This document shows, in pieces, positions 22,128-29,908 of a DNA stretch of 64,000 bases (position 1 is its first letter; each line of letters starts with the position of its first letter). The stretch spans positions 17,412-81,411 of the forward strand of contig DBXO01000022.1 of assembly GCA_002309635.1 (NCBI GenBank), written 5' to 3'. The position numbers and the translations under genes were made by a program. Below the pieces are notes generated by a model. That model was given only the letters and a program-made list of their open reading frames with translations, ran no database searches and had not been told where the DNA came from. The stretch comes from Ruminococcus flavefaciens. Lineage in GTDB: Bacteria > Bacillota > Clostridia > Oscillospirales > Ruminococcaceae.

Positions 22128-22772
22128 TTAAAAGCCGTTTTTTGCAAGAAAGTCCATAGTTATGCCGCTCTGTGGAGCGGTATCCGCAGGCTTCATGAGC
22201 TTTTCAACGTATTTGCCTATGATATCGTTTTCAAGGTTTACGATATCGCCTTTTTTCTTTGTTCCAAGGATTGTCTGTGCCGCTGTGTGGGGTATCACGG
22301 AAACGCTGAATGAGGTATCCGTCACCCTTGCAACTGTAAGGCTTATACCGTCAACGGCTATTGAACCCTTTTCCACGATATAGCGCAGCAACCCGGGGGG
22401 AGCGGCTATGGTGTACCAGATGGCTATGCCGTCGTTTCTTATATCTGAGACAGTTCCTGTGCCATCGATGTGTCCCGAGACTATATGGCCACCGAAGCGT
22501 CCGTTTGCAACCATTGCCCGTTCAAGATTGACCGGGCTTCCTGAAGTGAGACTTCCCAGTGACGAGCGGCTGAGAGTCTCGTTCATAACGTCTGCGCGGA
22601 ATACTCCGCCGTCGGAATGAGTCACTGTGAGACAGACTCCGTTAACGGCGATGCTGTCGCCGATACTGACGTCCTCAAGAACTTTCTTTGCCTGTATCTC
22701 AATAAAGGAGGAAGCTCCCGAGCGGTTCACCGTCTTTACTATGCCTGTCTCTTCAATTATTCCCGTGAACAT
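22128..22772 (-). CDS. ribE: Riboflavin synthase, alpha chain
   Basis: Converts two lumazine molecules to riboflavin and the pyrimidine precursor. Two tandem lumazine-binding domains are evident: MFTGIIEETG with GDSIAVNGVCLTV in the first, and GHIVSGHIDGTG with KGSIAVDGISLTV in the second. 214 residues is typical. Its 5' end overlaps ribD by 20 bases, indicating translational coupling. Second gene of the FMN-riboswitch operon. Confidence 0.97.
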   Translation of the reverse strand: MFTGIIEETGIVKTVNRSGASSFIEIQAKKVLEDVSIGDSIAVNGVCLTVTHSDGGVFRADVMNETLSRSSLGSLTSGSPVNLERAMVANGRFGGHIVSGHIDGTGTVSDIRNDGIAIWYTIAAPPGLLRYIVEKGSIAVDGISLTVARVTDTSFSVSVIPHTAAQTILGTKKKGDIVNLENDIIGKYVEKLMKPADTAPQSGITMDFLAKNGF

Positions 22773-23862
22773 TCTTCACCCTGCTTTCTATAAGGAAGTC
22801 GCCGTCGATATTTATTATCCTGCTGTCGCCGAGCATGAACGCCTCGGCAGGTGTATGAACTCCGAGACCTGCAACAGGGGACTTGCCGCTTCCACCGAAA
22901 ATCTTCGGAGCAATATATGCCTGTACCTTGCTGACTATTCCTGCCTTAAGAGCAGACCAGTTGATTTCGCTGCCTCCTTCAAGGAGTATACTGTCAAGCC
23001 TTTCACTTCCGAGGAGCTTCATAAGCTCTGCAAGGTCAACTTTTCCGTTGTCAGAGGAAGTCCTTATTACGCGGCAGCCTGCCTCCTCGAAGCGCATGGC
23101 GGCTTCTCTGTTTTCGGAGACGGTTGCAATGATAGTCGGGACGTCTCTTGCAGTCTTTACTATATTGCAGTCGAGGGGAGTTCTCAGGCTGCTGTCGCAT
23201 ATTATGCGTATGGGGTCGCGTCCGTTTTCAAGACGGCATGTGAGGAGAGGGTCGTCTGTGAGGACTGTTCCCACGCCCACCATTATGGCGCTGTGTCTGA
23301 GCCTTTCCTCCATTACGCGGGCTCTTGCGGCTTCACCGGTTATCCACTTTGATTCGCCTGTAAAGCATGCTATCTTGCCGTCGATGGTCATTGCGTACTT
23401 CATGGTAACAAATGGGAGCCCCGTGGTTATATAATGGAAGAATATCTCGTTCAGGGCGTCACATTCGTCCTTCAATATGCCCTCGGTAACTTCTATGCCA
23501 TTATTCCTGAGTATCTGTGTGCCCTTTCCCGCAACGAGAGGGTTGGGGTCTGACGAGCCTATAAACACGCGTTTTATGCCGTTTGCGATAATGGCTTCGG
23601 TGCAGGGCGGCTGCTTGCCGTGGTGGCAGCAGGGTTCAAGTGTGACGTACAGATCAGCTCCCTTGCAGTCGATACCGCGGGATTCGCAGTCTGCAAATGC
23701 GTTGCGCTCTGCGTGGAGGTCACCGTATTTTTTGTGGTAGCCGCTGCCTATTATCTCGCCCTTTTTGACGATGACAGCTCCTACCAGCGGATTGGGAGAT
23801 GTGAAGCCTGTACCCTTTCTTGCAAGTCTGAGAGCTTCGTGCATGGTTTCTTCGTGAGTCAT
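22753..23862 (-). CDS. ribD: Riboflavin-specific deaminase/reductase
   Basis: Two-domain enzyme. The N-terminal deaminase (about 1-145) carries the zinc motifs LHAERNAF and LEPCCHHGKQPPC; the C-terminal reductase (about 146-369) has TMKYAMTIDGKIA, GVGTVLTDDP and the substrate loop LEGGSEINWSAL. It converts the first pyrimidine product of GTP cyclohydrolase II into 5-amino-6-ribitylaminouracil phosphate. The start at 23862 (MTHEETMHEAL) follows AGGAGGAACT; the longer frame to 23907 has no ribosome binding site. First gene after the FMN riboswitch and its terminator. Confidence 0.97.
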   Translation of the reverse strand: MTHEETMHEALRLARKGTGFTSPNPLVGAVIVKKGEIIGSGYHKKYGDLHAERNAFADCESRGIDCKGADLYVTLEPCCHHGKQPPCTEAIIANGIKRVFIGSSDPNPLVAGKGTQILRNNGIEVTEGILKDECDALNEIFFHYITTGLPFVTMKYAMTIDGKIACFTGESKWITGEAARARVMEERLRHSAIMVGVGTVLTDDPLLTCRLENGRDPIRIICDSSLRTPLDCNIVKTARDVPTIIATVSENREAAMRFEEAGCRVIRTSSDNGKVDLAELMKLLGSERLDSILLEGGSEINWSALKAGIVSKVQAYIAPKIFGGSGKSPVAGLGVHTPAEAFMLGDSRIINIDGDFLIESRVKNVHGNN

Positions 23863-23966
23863 AGTTCCTCCTGAGTATTGAGTGATAATTGATTTGAATA
23901 CAGGCACATATCATATGCCCGTTTGCGTCATATACTGTTCTGCACTGTGTATATCCCCTGAAAAAC

Positions 23967-23990
23967 AGAAAAAGCCCCGTATATCGGGGC
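23967..23990 (-). terminator. Riboswitch-controlled terminator upstream of ribD
   Basis: On the minus strand GCCCCG ATATA CGGGGC is followed by TTTTTCTG. It lies about 30 bases after the FMN aptamer and 105 bases before ribD, the expected place for transcription attenuation when FMN is bound. Confidence 0.88.
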
Positions 23991-24021
23991 GCGAAGTCAT
24001 ATACTGCACTTGGTGTGCGGT

Positions 24022-24132
24022 TTATCTTCTTTCATCCGGACTTTACCGTCGGCTTCGGAATCTCACCGAATCAACCCATAAGGCTCGCAGGCTATACTGC
24101 CGGTAGGGAATCACACCCTGCCCCGAAGATAT
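24022..24132 (-). promoter_or_regulatory. FMN riboswitch (RFN element)
   Basis: The minus strand contains the RFN consensus: P1 arm ATCTTC, then GGGGCAGGGTG, ATTCCCTACCGGC, GCCTGCGAGC, GATTCGGTG, CCGACGGTAAAGTCCGGATG, and the closing arm GAAGAT. Binding of FMN should favour the terminator at 23967 and shut off the nine-gene operon downstream. Confidence 0.97.
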
Positions 24133-24200
24133 ATCAGATTTAAGACCTAAGATCTGAGAATTAGTATGTAAGGGACTTATCCAGAACTATGTTCCTTAGC

Positions 24201-24270
24201 TCTTAATTCTTAGCTCTTAATTCTTAGTTCTTAATTCTTAGTTCTTAATTCTTAGTTCTCAACTCTCAAC
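24201..24270. repeat. Tandem 14-bp repeats in the rib operon leader
   Basis: Five units of TCTTAATTCTTAGT (24201-24214, 24215-24228, 24229-24242, 24243-24256, and a degenerate fifth to 24270). They lie in the transcribed leader between the rib promoter and the FMN aptamer. The unit is too short and unspaced for a CRISPR. Confidence 0.85.
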
Positions 24271-24274
24271 TGAT

Positions 24275-24303
24275 ATTATATCACTGTGTTACAGATTTGT
24301 CAA
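24275..24303 (-). promoter_or_regulatory. Promoter of the riboflavin operon
   Basis: Minus strand TTGACA (24298-24303), 17 bp, TATAAT (24275-24280). Its -35 box is 7 bp from that of the divergent Mrp promoter. Confidence 0.88.
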
Positions 24304-24310
24304 TATGCTA

Positions 24311-24339
24311 TTGACTAAAAACATAAATTAGGGTATAAT
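24311..24339 (+). promoter_or_regulatory. Promoter of the Mrp/ApbC gene
   Basis: TTGACT (24311-24316), 17 bp, TATAAT (24334-24339), back to back with the riboflavin promoter. Confidence 0.88.
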
Positions 24340-24369
24340 AATTGTATTACATCTTAAGGAGTGTTTTTT

Positions 24370-25194
24370 ATGAGCGAATGTACACATGACTGCTCAAGCT
24401 GCGGAAGCGACTGCGGCAGCAGAAAGGAACCGCAGAGTCTGCTCGAAAAGCCTAACGCTATGAGCAATATAGGAAAGGTCATAGGAGTTGTCAGCGGCAA
24501 GGGCGGCGTAGGTAAGACCCTTGTATCTTCATTGCTTGCTGTTTCCATGCAAAGACTTGGCAAGAACGTGGGAATAATGGACGCTGATATCACAGGACCG
24601 TCCATACCTAAGGCTTTCGGAATACATCAGAAGGCTGACGCCTGCGAATTCGGCATTATCCCTGCAAAGACCAAAATGGGACTGGATATAATGTCTATAA
24701 ATCTTCTTCTTGAGAACGAGTCCGACCCTGTTGTATGGAGAGGCCCCGTTATTGCGGGAGTTGTCAAGCAGTTCTGGACAGACGTTATCTGGAAGGATAT
24801 AGACTGTCTTGTAGTTGATATGCCACCGGGAACAGGCGATGTTCCGCTGACTGTTTTCCAGTCGCTGCCTGTTGACGGTATAGTTATCGTGACCTCACCG
24901 CAGGAGCTTGTTTCAATGATAGTTGAGAAAGCCGTTAAAATGGCTAAGCTTATGAATATACCCATACTCGGTATCATCGAGAATATGAGCTATTTTGAAT
25001 GTCCCGATTGCGGCAGGCGCCACAGCATATACGGCGAGAGCCATATAGAGGAGATAGCTGCACAGTACGATATCCCTGTACTTGCAAAGCTCCCGATAGA
25101 CCCGCAGCTTGCAAAGCTCTGCGACCAGGGAACTATCGAGCTCTTCGAGGGCGAGTGGCTCACAGAGGCTGCCGAGAAGATAGCTGCACTCTGA
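24370..25194 (+). CDS. Mrp/ApbC-family iron-sulfur cluster carrier ATPase
   Basis: Cytosolic P-loop ATPase that binds and transfers [4Fe-4S] clusters. The deviant Walker A GKGGVGKT, the switch region MDADITGPSIPKAF, VVDMPPGTGD and the CxxC in YFECPDCGRRH, which bridges a cluster in the dimer, are all present. An extra Cys-rich N-terminus (CTHDCSSCGSDCGS) resembles the NBP35-type N-terminal cluster site. ATG 24370 follows AAGGAG by 8 bases. Single-gene unit with its own promoter and terminator, divergent from the flavin operon. Confidence 0.93.
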   Translation: MSECTHDCSSCGSDCGSRKEPQSLLEKPNAMSNIGKVIGVVSGKGGVGKTLVSSLLAVSMQRLGKNVGIMDADITGPSIPKAFGIHQKADACEFGIIPAKTKMGLDIMSINLLLENESDPVVWRGPVIAGVVKQFWTDVIWKDIDCLVVDMPPGTGDVPLTVFQSLPVDGIVIVTSPQELVSMIVEKAVKMAKLMNIPILGIIENMSYFECPDCGRRHSIYGESHIEEIAAQYDIPVLAKLPIDPQLAKLCDQGTIELFEGEWLTEAAEKIAAL

Positions 25195-25226
25195 GATGTT
25201 AATTATTAGTGTATAGTGATTGGTAA

Positions 25227-25250
25227 GGGCGCACAGTGTGCGCCCTTTTT
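25227..25250 (+). terminator. Terminator of the Mrp gene
   Basis: Perfect stem GGGCGCAC AGT GTGCGCCC followed by five T residues. Confidence 0.92.
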
Positions 25251-25360
25251 CTTGTTTGAGTAACAACATAATCTATATATATTTCTGCTTACTGAAAAAA
25301 AATGATTTAAACTGATATAGATGGATTGAATCTTTCTGTTTTCAAACTTCATACCAGATT

Positions 25361-25384
25361 AAGAAAGGGCGGATAATTCCGCCC
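25361..25384 (-). terminator. Terminator of the recD2-mreB unit
   Basis: On the minus strand GGGCGGA ATTA TCCGCCC is followed by TTTCTT, 35 bases after the mreB stop. Confidence 0.7.
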
Positions 25385-25418
25385 TGTAGTTTTTATATGA
25401 AACGTGAGCTGACAGCTC

Positions 25419-26438
25419 TTATCTGTACTTGTATACTGTTGCCGCTTCAAAGCCGTCGAGGAGAGTAGTCATTCTTCCGAAAGCCATGCCAGTGCCCTTT
25501 GCAACGCAGTTTATGGAGTCCTTGGCGATGTTGCAGTTTATGCCAAGAGTACGCTTGATGAGCTGTGTAAGTCCGCCGAGGAGGGCGCCTCCGCCTGTGA
25601 GGAGAAGTCCGTTGTCGTAGATGTCGCCCACCAGTTCGGGAGGAGCTTCTTCAAGTACCTTGCGGATAGCCTCCATGATAGCGAAGGTATCGTCCTCGAT
25701 AGCCTCGAACAGCTCTGTTTCACTCAGGAGCACCTGTGCGGGCAGTCCCTTGAGGAGACTTCTGCCCTTGACGATGTAAGTCACTTCATCACTTGGGTCG
25801 TAGAGATTGCAGAGCTCTATCTTCACTCTTTCCGCAGTCCTCTCGCCGATAAGGAGCTTGTACTTGTTCTGCATATACTTGATTATTGAGCGGTCAATGG
25901 CATTGCCTGCCACCTTTACCGTATGCGAGCGCACAACGCCGTTCATGGAAACGATGGCAACGTCCGTGGTACCGCCGCCTATATCGACTATCATGTGTCC
26001 CTTTGCCTTGGTTATGTTCACTCCCGCGCCTATCATAGCCGCAATGGGTTCCTGAATGAGATATACCTGCCGCGAGCCTGCGCTCTTTGCAGCTTCGACC
26101 ACTGCGCGGCTCTCTATATCGGTAATGAAAGAGGGGATACATATAACTATACGGGGCTTCATAAGCTGCTTCCCCGTTACCTTTATGATGAATTCACGTA
26201 TCATGCTGTGAGTAAGGTCATCGTCGGATATAACGCCCTCGCTTATGGGACGTCTTACAGCGATATAGTCGGGATTCCTGCCTATCATCTCATAGGCCTC
26301 CCTGCCCACTGCAAGAACTCTCTCCGTTCTTGTGTTGTAGGCTATGACAGAGGGTTCGCTGAGGACAACGCCCTTGTTTCCCATAGTCATTACTATATTT
26401 GATGTACCGAGGTCGATACCGATATCAGTATTTGCCAT
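25419..26438 (-). CDS. mreB: MreB/Mbl rod shape-determining protein
   Basis: Actin-like ATPase that polymerises under the membrane and guides sidewall synthesis. Nucleotide-binding motifs of the family are clear: GIDLGTSNI (phosphate 1), VDIGGGTTDVAIVS (phosphate 2) and LLTGGGALLGGL (adenosine), with EPIAAMIGAG between. 339 residues is standard. It lies 16 bases after recD2, not in the usual mreBCD cluster, so it may be a second MreB/Mbl paralogue. MreB and Mbl cannot be separated from sequence alone. Confidence 0.95.
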   Translation of the reverse strand: MANTDIGIDLGTSNIVMTMGNKGVVLSEPSVIAYNTRTERVLAVGREAYEMIGRNPDYIAVRRPISEGVISDDDLTHSMIREFIIKVTGKQLMKPRIVICIPSFITDIESRAVVEAAKSAGSRQVYLIQEPIAAMIGAGVNITKAKGHMIVDIGGGTTDVAIVSMNGVVRSHTVKVAGNAIDRSIIKYMQNKYKLLIGERTAERVKIELCNLYDPSDEVTYIVKGRSLLKGLPAQVLLSETELFEAIEDDTFAIMEAIRKVLEEAPPELVGDIYDNGLLLTGGGALLGGLTQLIKRTLGINCNIAKDSINCVAKGTGMAFGRMTTLLDGFEAATVYKYR

Positions 26439-26454
26439 TTTTTATCTTCCTTTC

Positions 26455-28677
26455 TTACTGCCCGAACGGGGAGCCTGTCTCAGCCTGTCCCGCCAGCATG
26501 TGGCGCAGGCAGGTGTAACGCCGCGTGCGCTTGTTGTTGTCTACCATTTTATGTATATCATCTTCTCTGCCTATGATAATAAGCAGCTTTTTGGCTCTTG
26601 TTACCGCCGTATACAGGAGGTTCCTGTAGCAGAGCTTGTCGAATCCGCCCATTATTGGAAGTATCACCGCTTCAAACTCGCAGCCCTGGCTTTTGTGTAC
26701 AGTGACTGCGTATGCAAGGTCTACCTGAGAGAGCAGGTCGAAGGTATAGGTTGCCTTTCTGCCGTCGTAGTCTATGACAGCAAGGGAGGTCCTGTTGTCG
26801 ATACTGATTATGCTTCCGATATCGCCGTTGAATATGCCTGCGCCCTGTTCGCCGTCCTTTGACCATGTTATGTCGTAGTTGTTTCTGGTCTGCATGACCT
26901 TGTCGCCCTCGCGGTAGGTGTAGACGTAGCCCTTTTTCTCCTGCTTGTTCCTGGCAGGGGGATTGAGCTCAGCCTGCAGGAGCTTGTTGAGCTCCACAGT
27001 GCCCGTAACGCCCTTCCTTGAAGGAGTGAGCACCTGTATATCCTCTGTAGGGGAGTAGTTATAGGCTTTCGGGAGCCTTGTCTTTGCAAGGTCTATTATC
27101 AGCTGCAGGGCTTTCTGATAGTCGTCGCGCCTGAAGAAGAAAAAGTCGCTGTCCTTTCGGGTAAGGTCGGGATATTCTCCCGCCACTATCCTATGGGCGT
27201 TGGTGACTATGCAGCTCTGCTGAGCCTGACGGAATATCTCTTTCAGCTCCGTTACGGGAACTATGCCGCTGTCGATGATATCGCCGAGAAGGTTACCCGC
27301 TCCGACAGAGGGGAGCTGGTCGCTGTCGCCCACCATTATGAGTCTGCACCCGAGACGTACTGCACGGAGGAGCTTTTCGAAGAGGACCACGTCCACCATT
27401 GACATCTCGTCTATGATAAGCACGTCGCAGTCAAGCGGATTGTTTTCATTATGGGCAAATGTGATCCTGTCGCCCGAATCGTATACCACTTCCAGCATAC
27501 GGTGAATTGTCTTTGCCTCGCAGCCTGCCAGGTCGGACATACGCTTTGCGGCTCTGCCTGTGGGAGCTGCAAGGAGCACCTTCATGCCTCTCTTCTCGAA
27601 TATTGAGATTATAGCGTTAAGGGTAGTTGTCTTACCTGTACCTGGACCGCCGGTAAGCACCATGAGGCCCCGCGAGACAGCGGTGGTTATGGCCTGCCGC
27701 TGGAGCTTTTCGTATTTTATGTTATGCTCCTCCTCCTCGATGTCTATGAGGGTATCATAGTTGAAGTCCTCGGGAGAGGAGAAATCCCTGAGTATATGTA
27801 TCCTGTCCGCAATGAAGCTCTCAGCGTAGAAATAGTCGGGGAGATAAACGAACTCTATATCATTTTTTACGTATTCAAAGAGTTCGTCGTCGTCAAGTGC
27901 GGCGTTGTAAGCGCTGTAGAAGTCGCTTTCCGAAACTCCCAATGTGTCCTGTGCCTTTTTTGCAAGGACCTCCAGCGGCAGGCAGGTGTGGCCTATGCCG
28001 CCGTTTGCGCGGAGAATGTACTGTACTCCCGCAATAATGCGCTTGTTGTCATTGTACGGAATATGCATGTCATGAGCGATAGTGTCTGCCTTTGCAAATT
28101 CCAGGTCTATCTCCTCATTGCAGAGCAGGTAGGGGTTCAGTTTCAGAAGCGTCATTGAGTCGGAACCGAACTTTCTGTAGGTATTCATTGCAAAGCGGGA
28201 CTTTATCTCGTACTGTGACAGGAACGACATCAGGTTGCGCAGGCATAAGAGCTTCTGTGCCTCTGCGGCTATCTCGTCGCATTTCTTAGGGGAAATACCT
28301 TTTATCTCAGCAAGTCTGAATGGTGAATTTTCCATTATATCGAGAGTGCGGTCGCCGAAGACCTCAACTATCTTTTTAGCAAGACCGGGACCTATGCCCT
28401 TAACGGCTCCCGAGGCAAGGTATTTCTCGATGTTGACCACAGTATCGGGGAGCTTCCTTTCGCAGTACACTGCACTGAACTGAGTGCCGAAGCGGGGGTG
28501 GGTGATATAGCTGCCCTCAAGGATAAGACCCTCGCCCTCCTCGATATCGCCAAGCTCTCCCACAACGGTTACGAGCTCGCCGCCTGCGTCGAGGTCCAGC
28601 ACGATATAGCCGTTGTTTTCGTTTTTGTACAGGACATTTTCCACAGTGCCCTCGATATGAAGGACCTCATGCTCCAC
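26455..28677 (-). CDS. recD2: ATP-dependent 5'-3' DNA helicase RecD2
   Basis: Superfamily 1B helicase of the RecD2/YrrC type, found in organisms where it works without RecBC in recombination and replication repair. The long N-terminal extension (about 1-330) has an OB-like start and paired helix-hairpin-helix segments (GAVKGIGPGLAKKIVEVFGD and LAEIKGISPKKCDE). The helicase core starts with VLTGGPGTGKTTT (Walker A), then VLIIDEMSMVD (Walker B), VGDSDQLPSVG, and ends with AVTVHKSQGCEF and YTAVTRAKKLL. GTG 28677 follows AGAGGTGA at good spacing; GTG 28686 lies in that site. Co-transcribed with mreB. Confidence 0.93.
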   Translation of the reverse strand: MEHEVLHIEGTVENVLYKNENNGYIVLDLDAGGELVTVVGELGDIEEGEGLILEGSYITHPRFGTQFSAVYCERKLPDTVVNIEKYLASGAVKGIGPGLAKKIVEVFGDRTLDIMENSPFRLAEIKGISPKKCDEIAAEAQKLLCLRNLMSFLSQYEIKSRFAMNTYRKFGSDSMTLLKLNPYLLCNEEIDLEFAKADTIAHDMHIPYNDNKRIIAGVQYILRANGGIGHTCLPLEVLAKKAQDTLGVSESDFYSAYNAALDDDELFEYVKNDIEFVYLPDYFYAESFIADRIHILRDFSSPEDFNYDTLIDIEEEEHNIKYEKLQRQAITTAVSRGLMVLTGGPGTGKTTTLNAIISIFEKRGMKVLLAAPTGRAAKRMSDLAGCEAKTIHRMLEVVYDSGDRITFAHNENNPLDCDVLIIDEMSMVDVVLFEKLLRAVRLGCRLIMVGDSDQLPSVGAGNLLGDIIDSGIVPVTELKEIFRQAQQSCIVTNAHRIVAGEYPDLTRKDSDFFFFRRDDYQKALQLIIDLAKTRLPKAYNYSPTEDIQVLTPSRKGVTGTVELNKLLQAELNPPARNKQEKKGYVYTYREGDKVMQTRNNYDITWSKDGEQGAGIFNGDIGSIISIDNRTSLAVIDYDGRKATYTFDLLSQVDLAYAVTVHKSQGCEFEAVILPIMGGFDKLCYRNLLYTAVTRAKKLLIIIGREDDIHKMVDNNKRTRRYTCLRHMLAGQAETGSPFGQ

Positions 28678-28711
28678 CGTTTTCACCTCTGCTCATAAAC
28701 ATTCAACTTAT

Positions 28712-28740
28712 ATTATACTATATATTCAATCAAAATGCAA
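28712..28740 (-). promoter_or_regulatory. Promoter of recD2-mreB
   Basis: Minus strand TTGCAT (28735-28740), 17 bp, TATAAT (28712-28717). It overlaps the last codons of the upstream small gene. Confidence 0.65.
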
Positions 28741-29070
28741 ATATTTTTTCATTTCTTCCTCTATATCACCGGGGAGTATCAGCTTCGCGGCATGATAGCG
28801 CTGACAGAACTCACTGCATTGCTGTGTCTGTCCTTCGTCGGCGTCTGTGTCCATGAGCAGTACAGTTCCTATAAAAGGCTCTCCCTGTTCGATAAGCGAG
28901 CTCAGAAAGCTTAGCCGCAGACTGAAATTACCGTCATCCCTATGAACGGGGAGGAGGATACACAGGGGAAAGCTCCTGCATTTGAGACGTGAGCAGAACA
29001 TAAGGCATACTATTTCGGCGGCAATGAGAAGTACAGCCACAGAAACGGAAATTATCTCGGCAGTTTCCAT
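28726..29070 (-). CDS. Small single-span membrane protein, unknown function
   Basis: Not recognised. 114 residues: one N-terminal membrane helix (about 5-27, IISVSVAVLLIAAEIVCLMF) and a cytosolic domain with a Cys-rich basic patch (CSRLKCRSF) and an acidic tail. The segment LPVHRDDGNFSLRLSFLSSL and TVLLMDTDADEGQ suggest a small alpha/beta fold. AAAGGAGTGG precedes the ATG. Upstream of recD2 by 48 bases on the same strand. Confidence 0.65.
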   Translation of the reverse strand: METAEIISVSVAVLLIAAEIVCLMFCSRLKCRSFPLCILLPVHRDDGNFSLRLSFLSSLIEQGEPFIGTVLLMDTDADEGQTQQCSEFCQRYHAAKLILPGDIEEEMKKYLHFD

Positions 29071-29128
29071 AAAACCACTCCTTTCGCCATATTATATGCT
29101 TTAAGGAGTGCTGCTGTTACTCAGGCGG

Positions 29129-29863
29129 TTATACTGATCCGCGGATAAGAACGCATTCGCCTGTTCTGACGAATCCCAGCTTCTCAGCTGTCCGTGCGGA
29201 ACCGAGGTTTGAACGCTGACATGTCCATGTGGGACGGCGGGAGGGTAGTATATCGCCTATCAGGGCGGCAGCTGCTGCATATGCAAGGCCTCGGTGCTGA
29301 TAAGCTCCTGCAGTTTCGATCCCGATATCGGCTTCTTTACTGCTCACCGCTGAGGAAAACGCCCATGAAGCCGGTTCGCCGCCATACATTATGACTGTTC
29401 CGAGGCCGTTCCTGCTGAACTGCTCATAGCTGTCCCAGTACATTGAGGGGACCACCCTTCCTGTTATGCGCTGAAAAAGCTTCCTGTCGATGTTCCCGAG
29501 TTCAAAGCCGTCAGGCAGATGAAACCCGGGAGCTGTATCTGAAGGATAGCTGTAGATATCACGGGGAATGAGCTCAACTCCTCCAAGTTCCTGTAAAGCT
29601 CCGCATAGAACGCTGTCATTGCAGAGAAATTTGAGTTTCTCAGCGAGTATGAGGTCATGTATCCGGATTATCTCAGATTCATCGGGGGTTCCCGAGATAA
29701 ATGTGAAGTTGTTCCTGTGCCTTATAAGTATGCAGTTTTGTGATTCGTATATACTGCCGCTTTGGTATTCCTCCGTAACAGAAAGGGGGAATACTCTGCA
29801 AATGTCAATGCATTCCGCACAGTGGTTAAATCTTTTGTAGTCTTTAGTATCAATCGTTTTCAT
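29129..29863 (-). CDS. GNAT-family acetyltransferase
   Basis: The C-terminal half carries an N-acetyltransferase fold: ASWAFSSAVSSKEADIGIETAGAYQHRG matches the beta4-alpha3 acetyl-CoA site in modified form, followed by GLAYAAAAALIGDIL and NLGSARTAEKLGF. The N-terminal half (about 1-110) resembles the GNAT_acetyltran group of clostridial proteins. Substrate unknown. GAGGTGC lies 6 bases before the ATG. It is 58 bases upstream of the small membrane protein gene and may be its transcript partner. Confidence 0.78.
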   Translation of the reverse strand: MKTIDTKDYKRFNHCAECIDICRVFPLSVTEEYQSGSIYESQNCILIRHRNNFTFISGTPDESEIIRIHDLILAEKLKFLCNDSVLCGALQELGGVELIPRDIYSYPSDTAPGFHLPDGFELGNIDRKLFQRITGRVVPSMYWDSYEQFSRNGLGTVIMYGGEPASWAFSSAVSSKEADIGIETAGAYQHRGLAYAAAAALIGDILPSRRPTWTCQRSNLGSARTAEKLGFVRTGECVLIRGSV

Positions 29864-29881
29864 ATTGCACCTCGGAGTAAT

Positions 29882-29905
29882 AAAAAGCTCCCGTCAGGGA
29901 GCTTT
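29882..29905 (-). terminator. Terminator of the dockerin-lipoprotein-acyltransferase operon
   Basis: On the minus strand AAAGCTCCC TGAC GGGAGCTTT is followed by TTTATTA, placed just after the acyltransferase stop. Confidence 0.88.
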
Positions 29906-29908
29906 GCG

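Noticed and set aside
24201..24270. Possible CRISPR array
   Set aside because: Units are 14 bp, directly abutting, with no spacers, and no cas gene is near. It is a simple tandem repeat.
26344..26862. Plus-strand ORF across the recD2-mreB junction
   Set aside because: Antisense to two well-supported genes; its frame is open only because of their codon usage.
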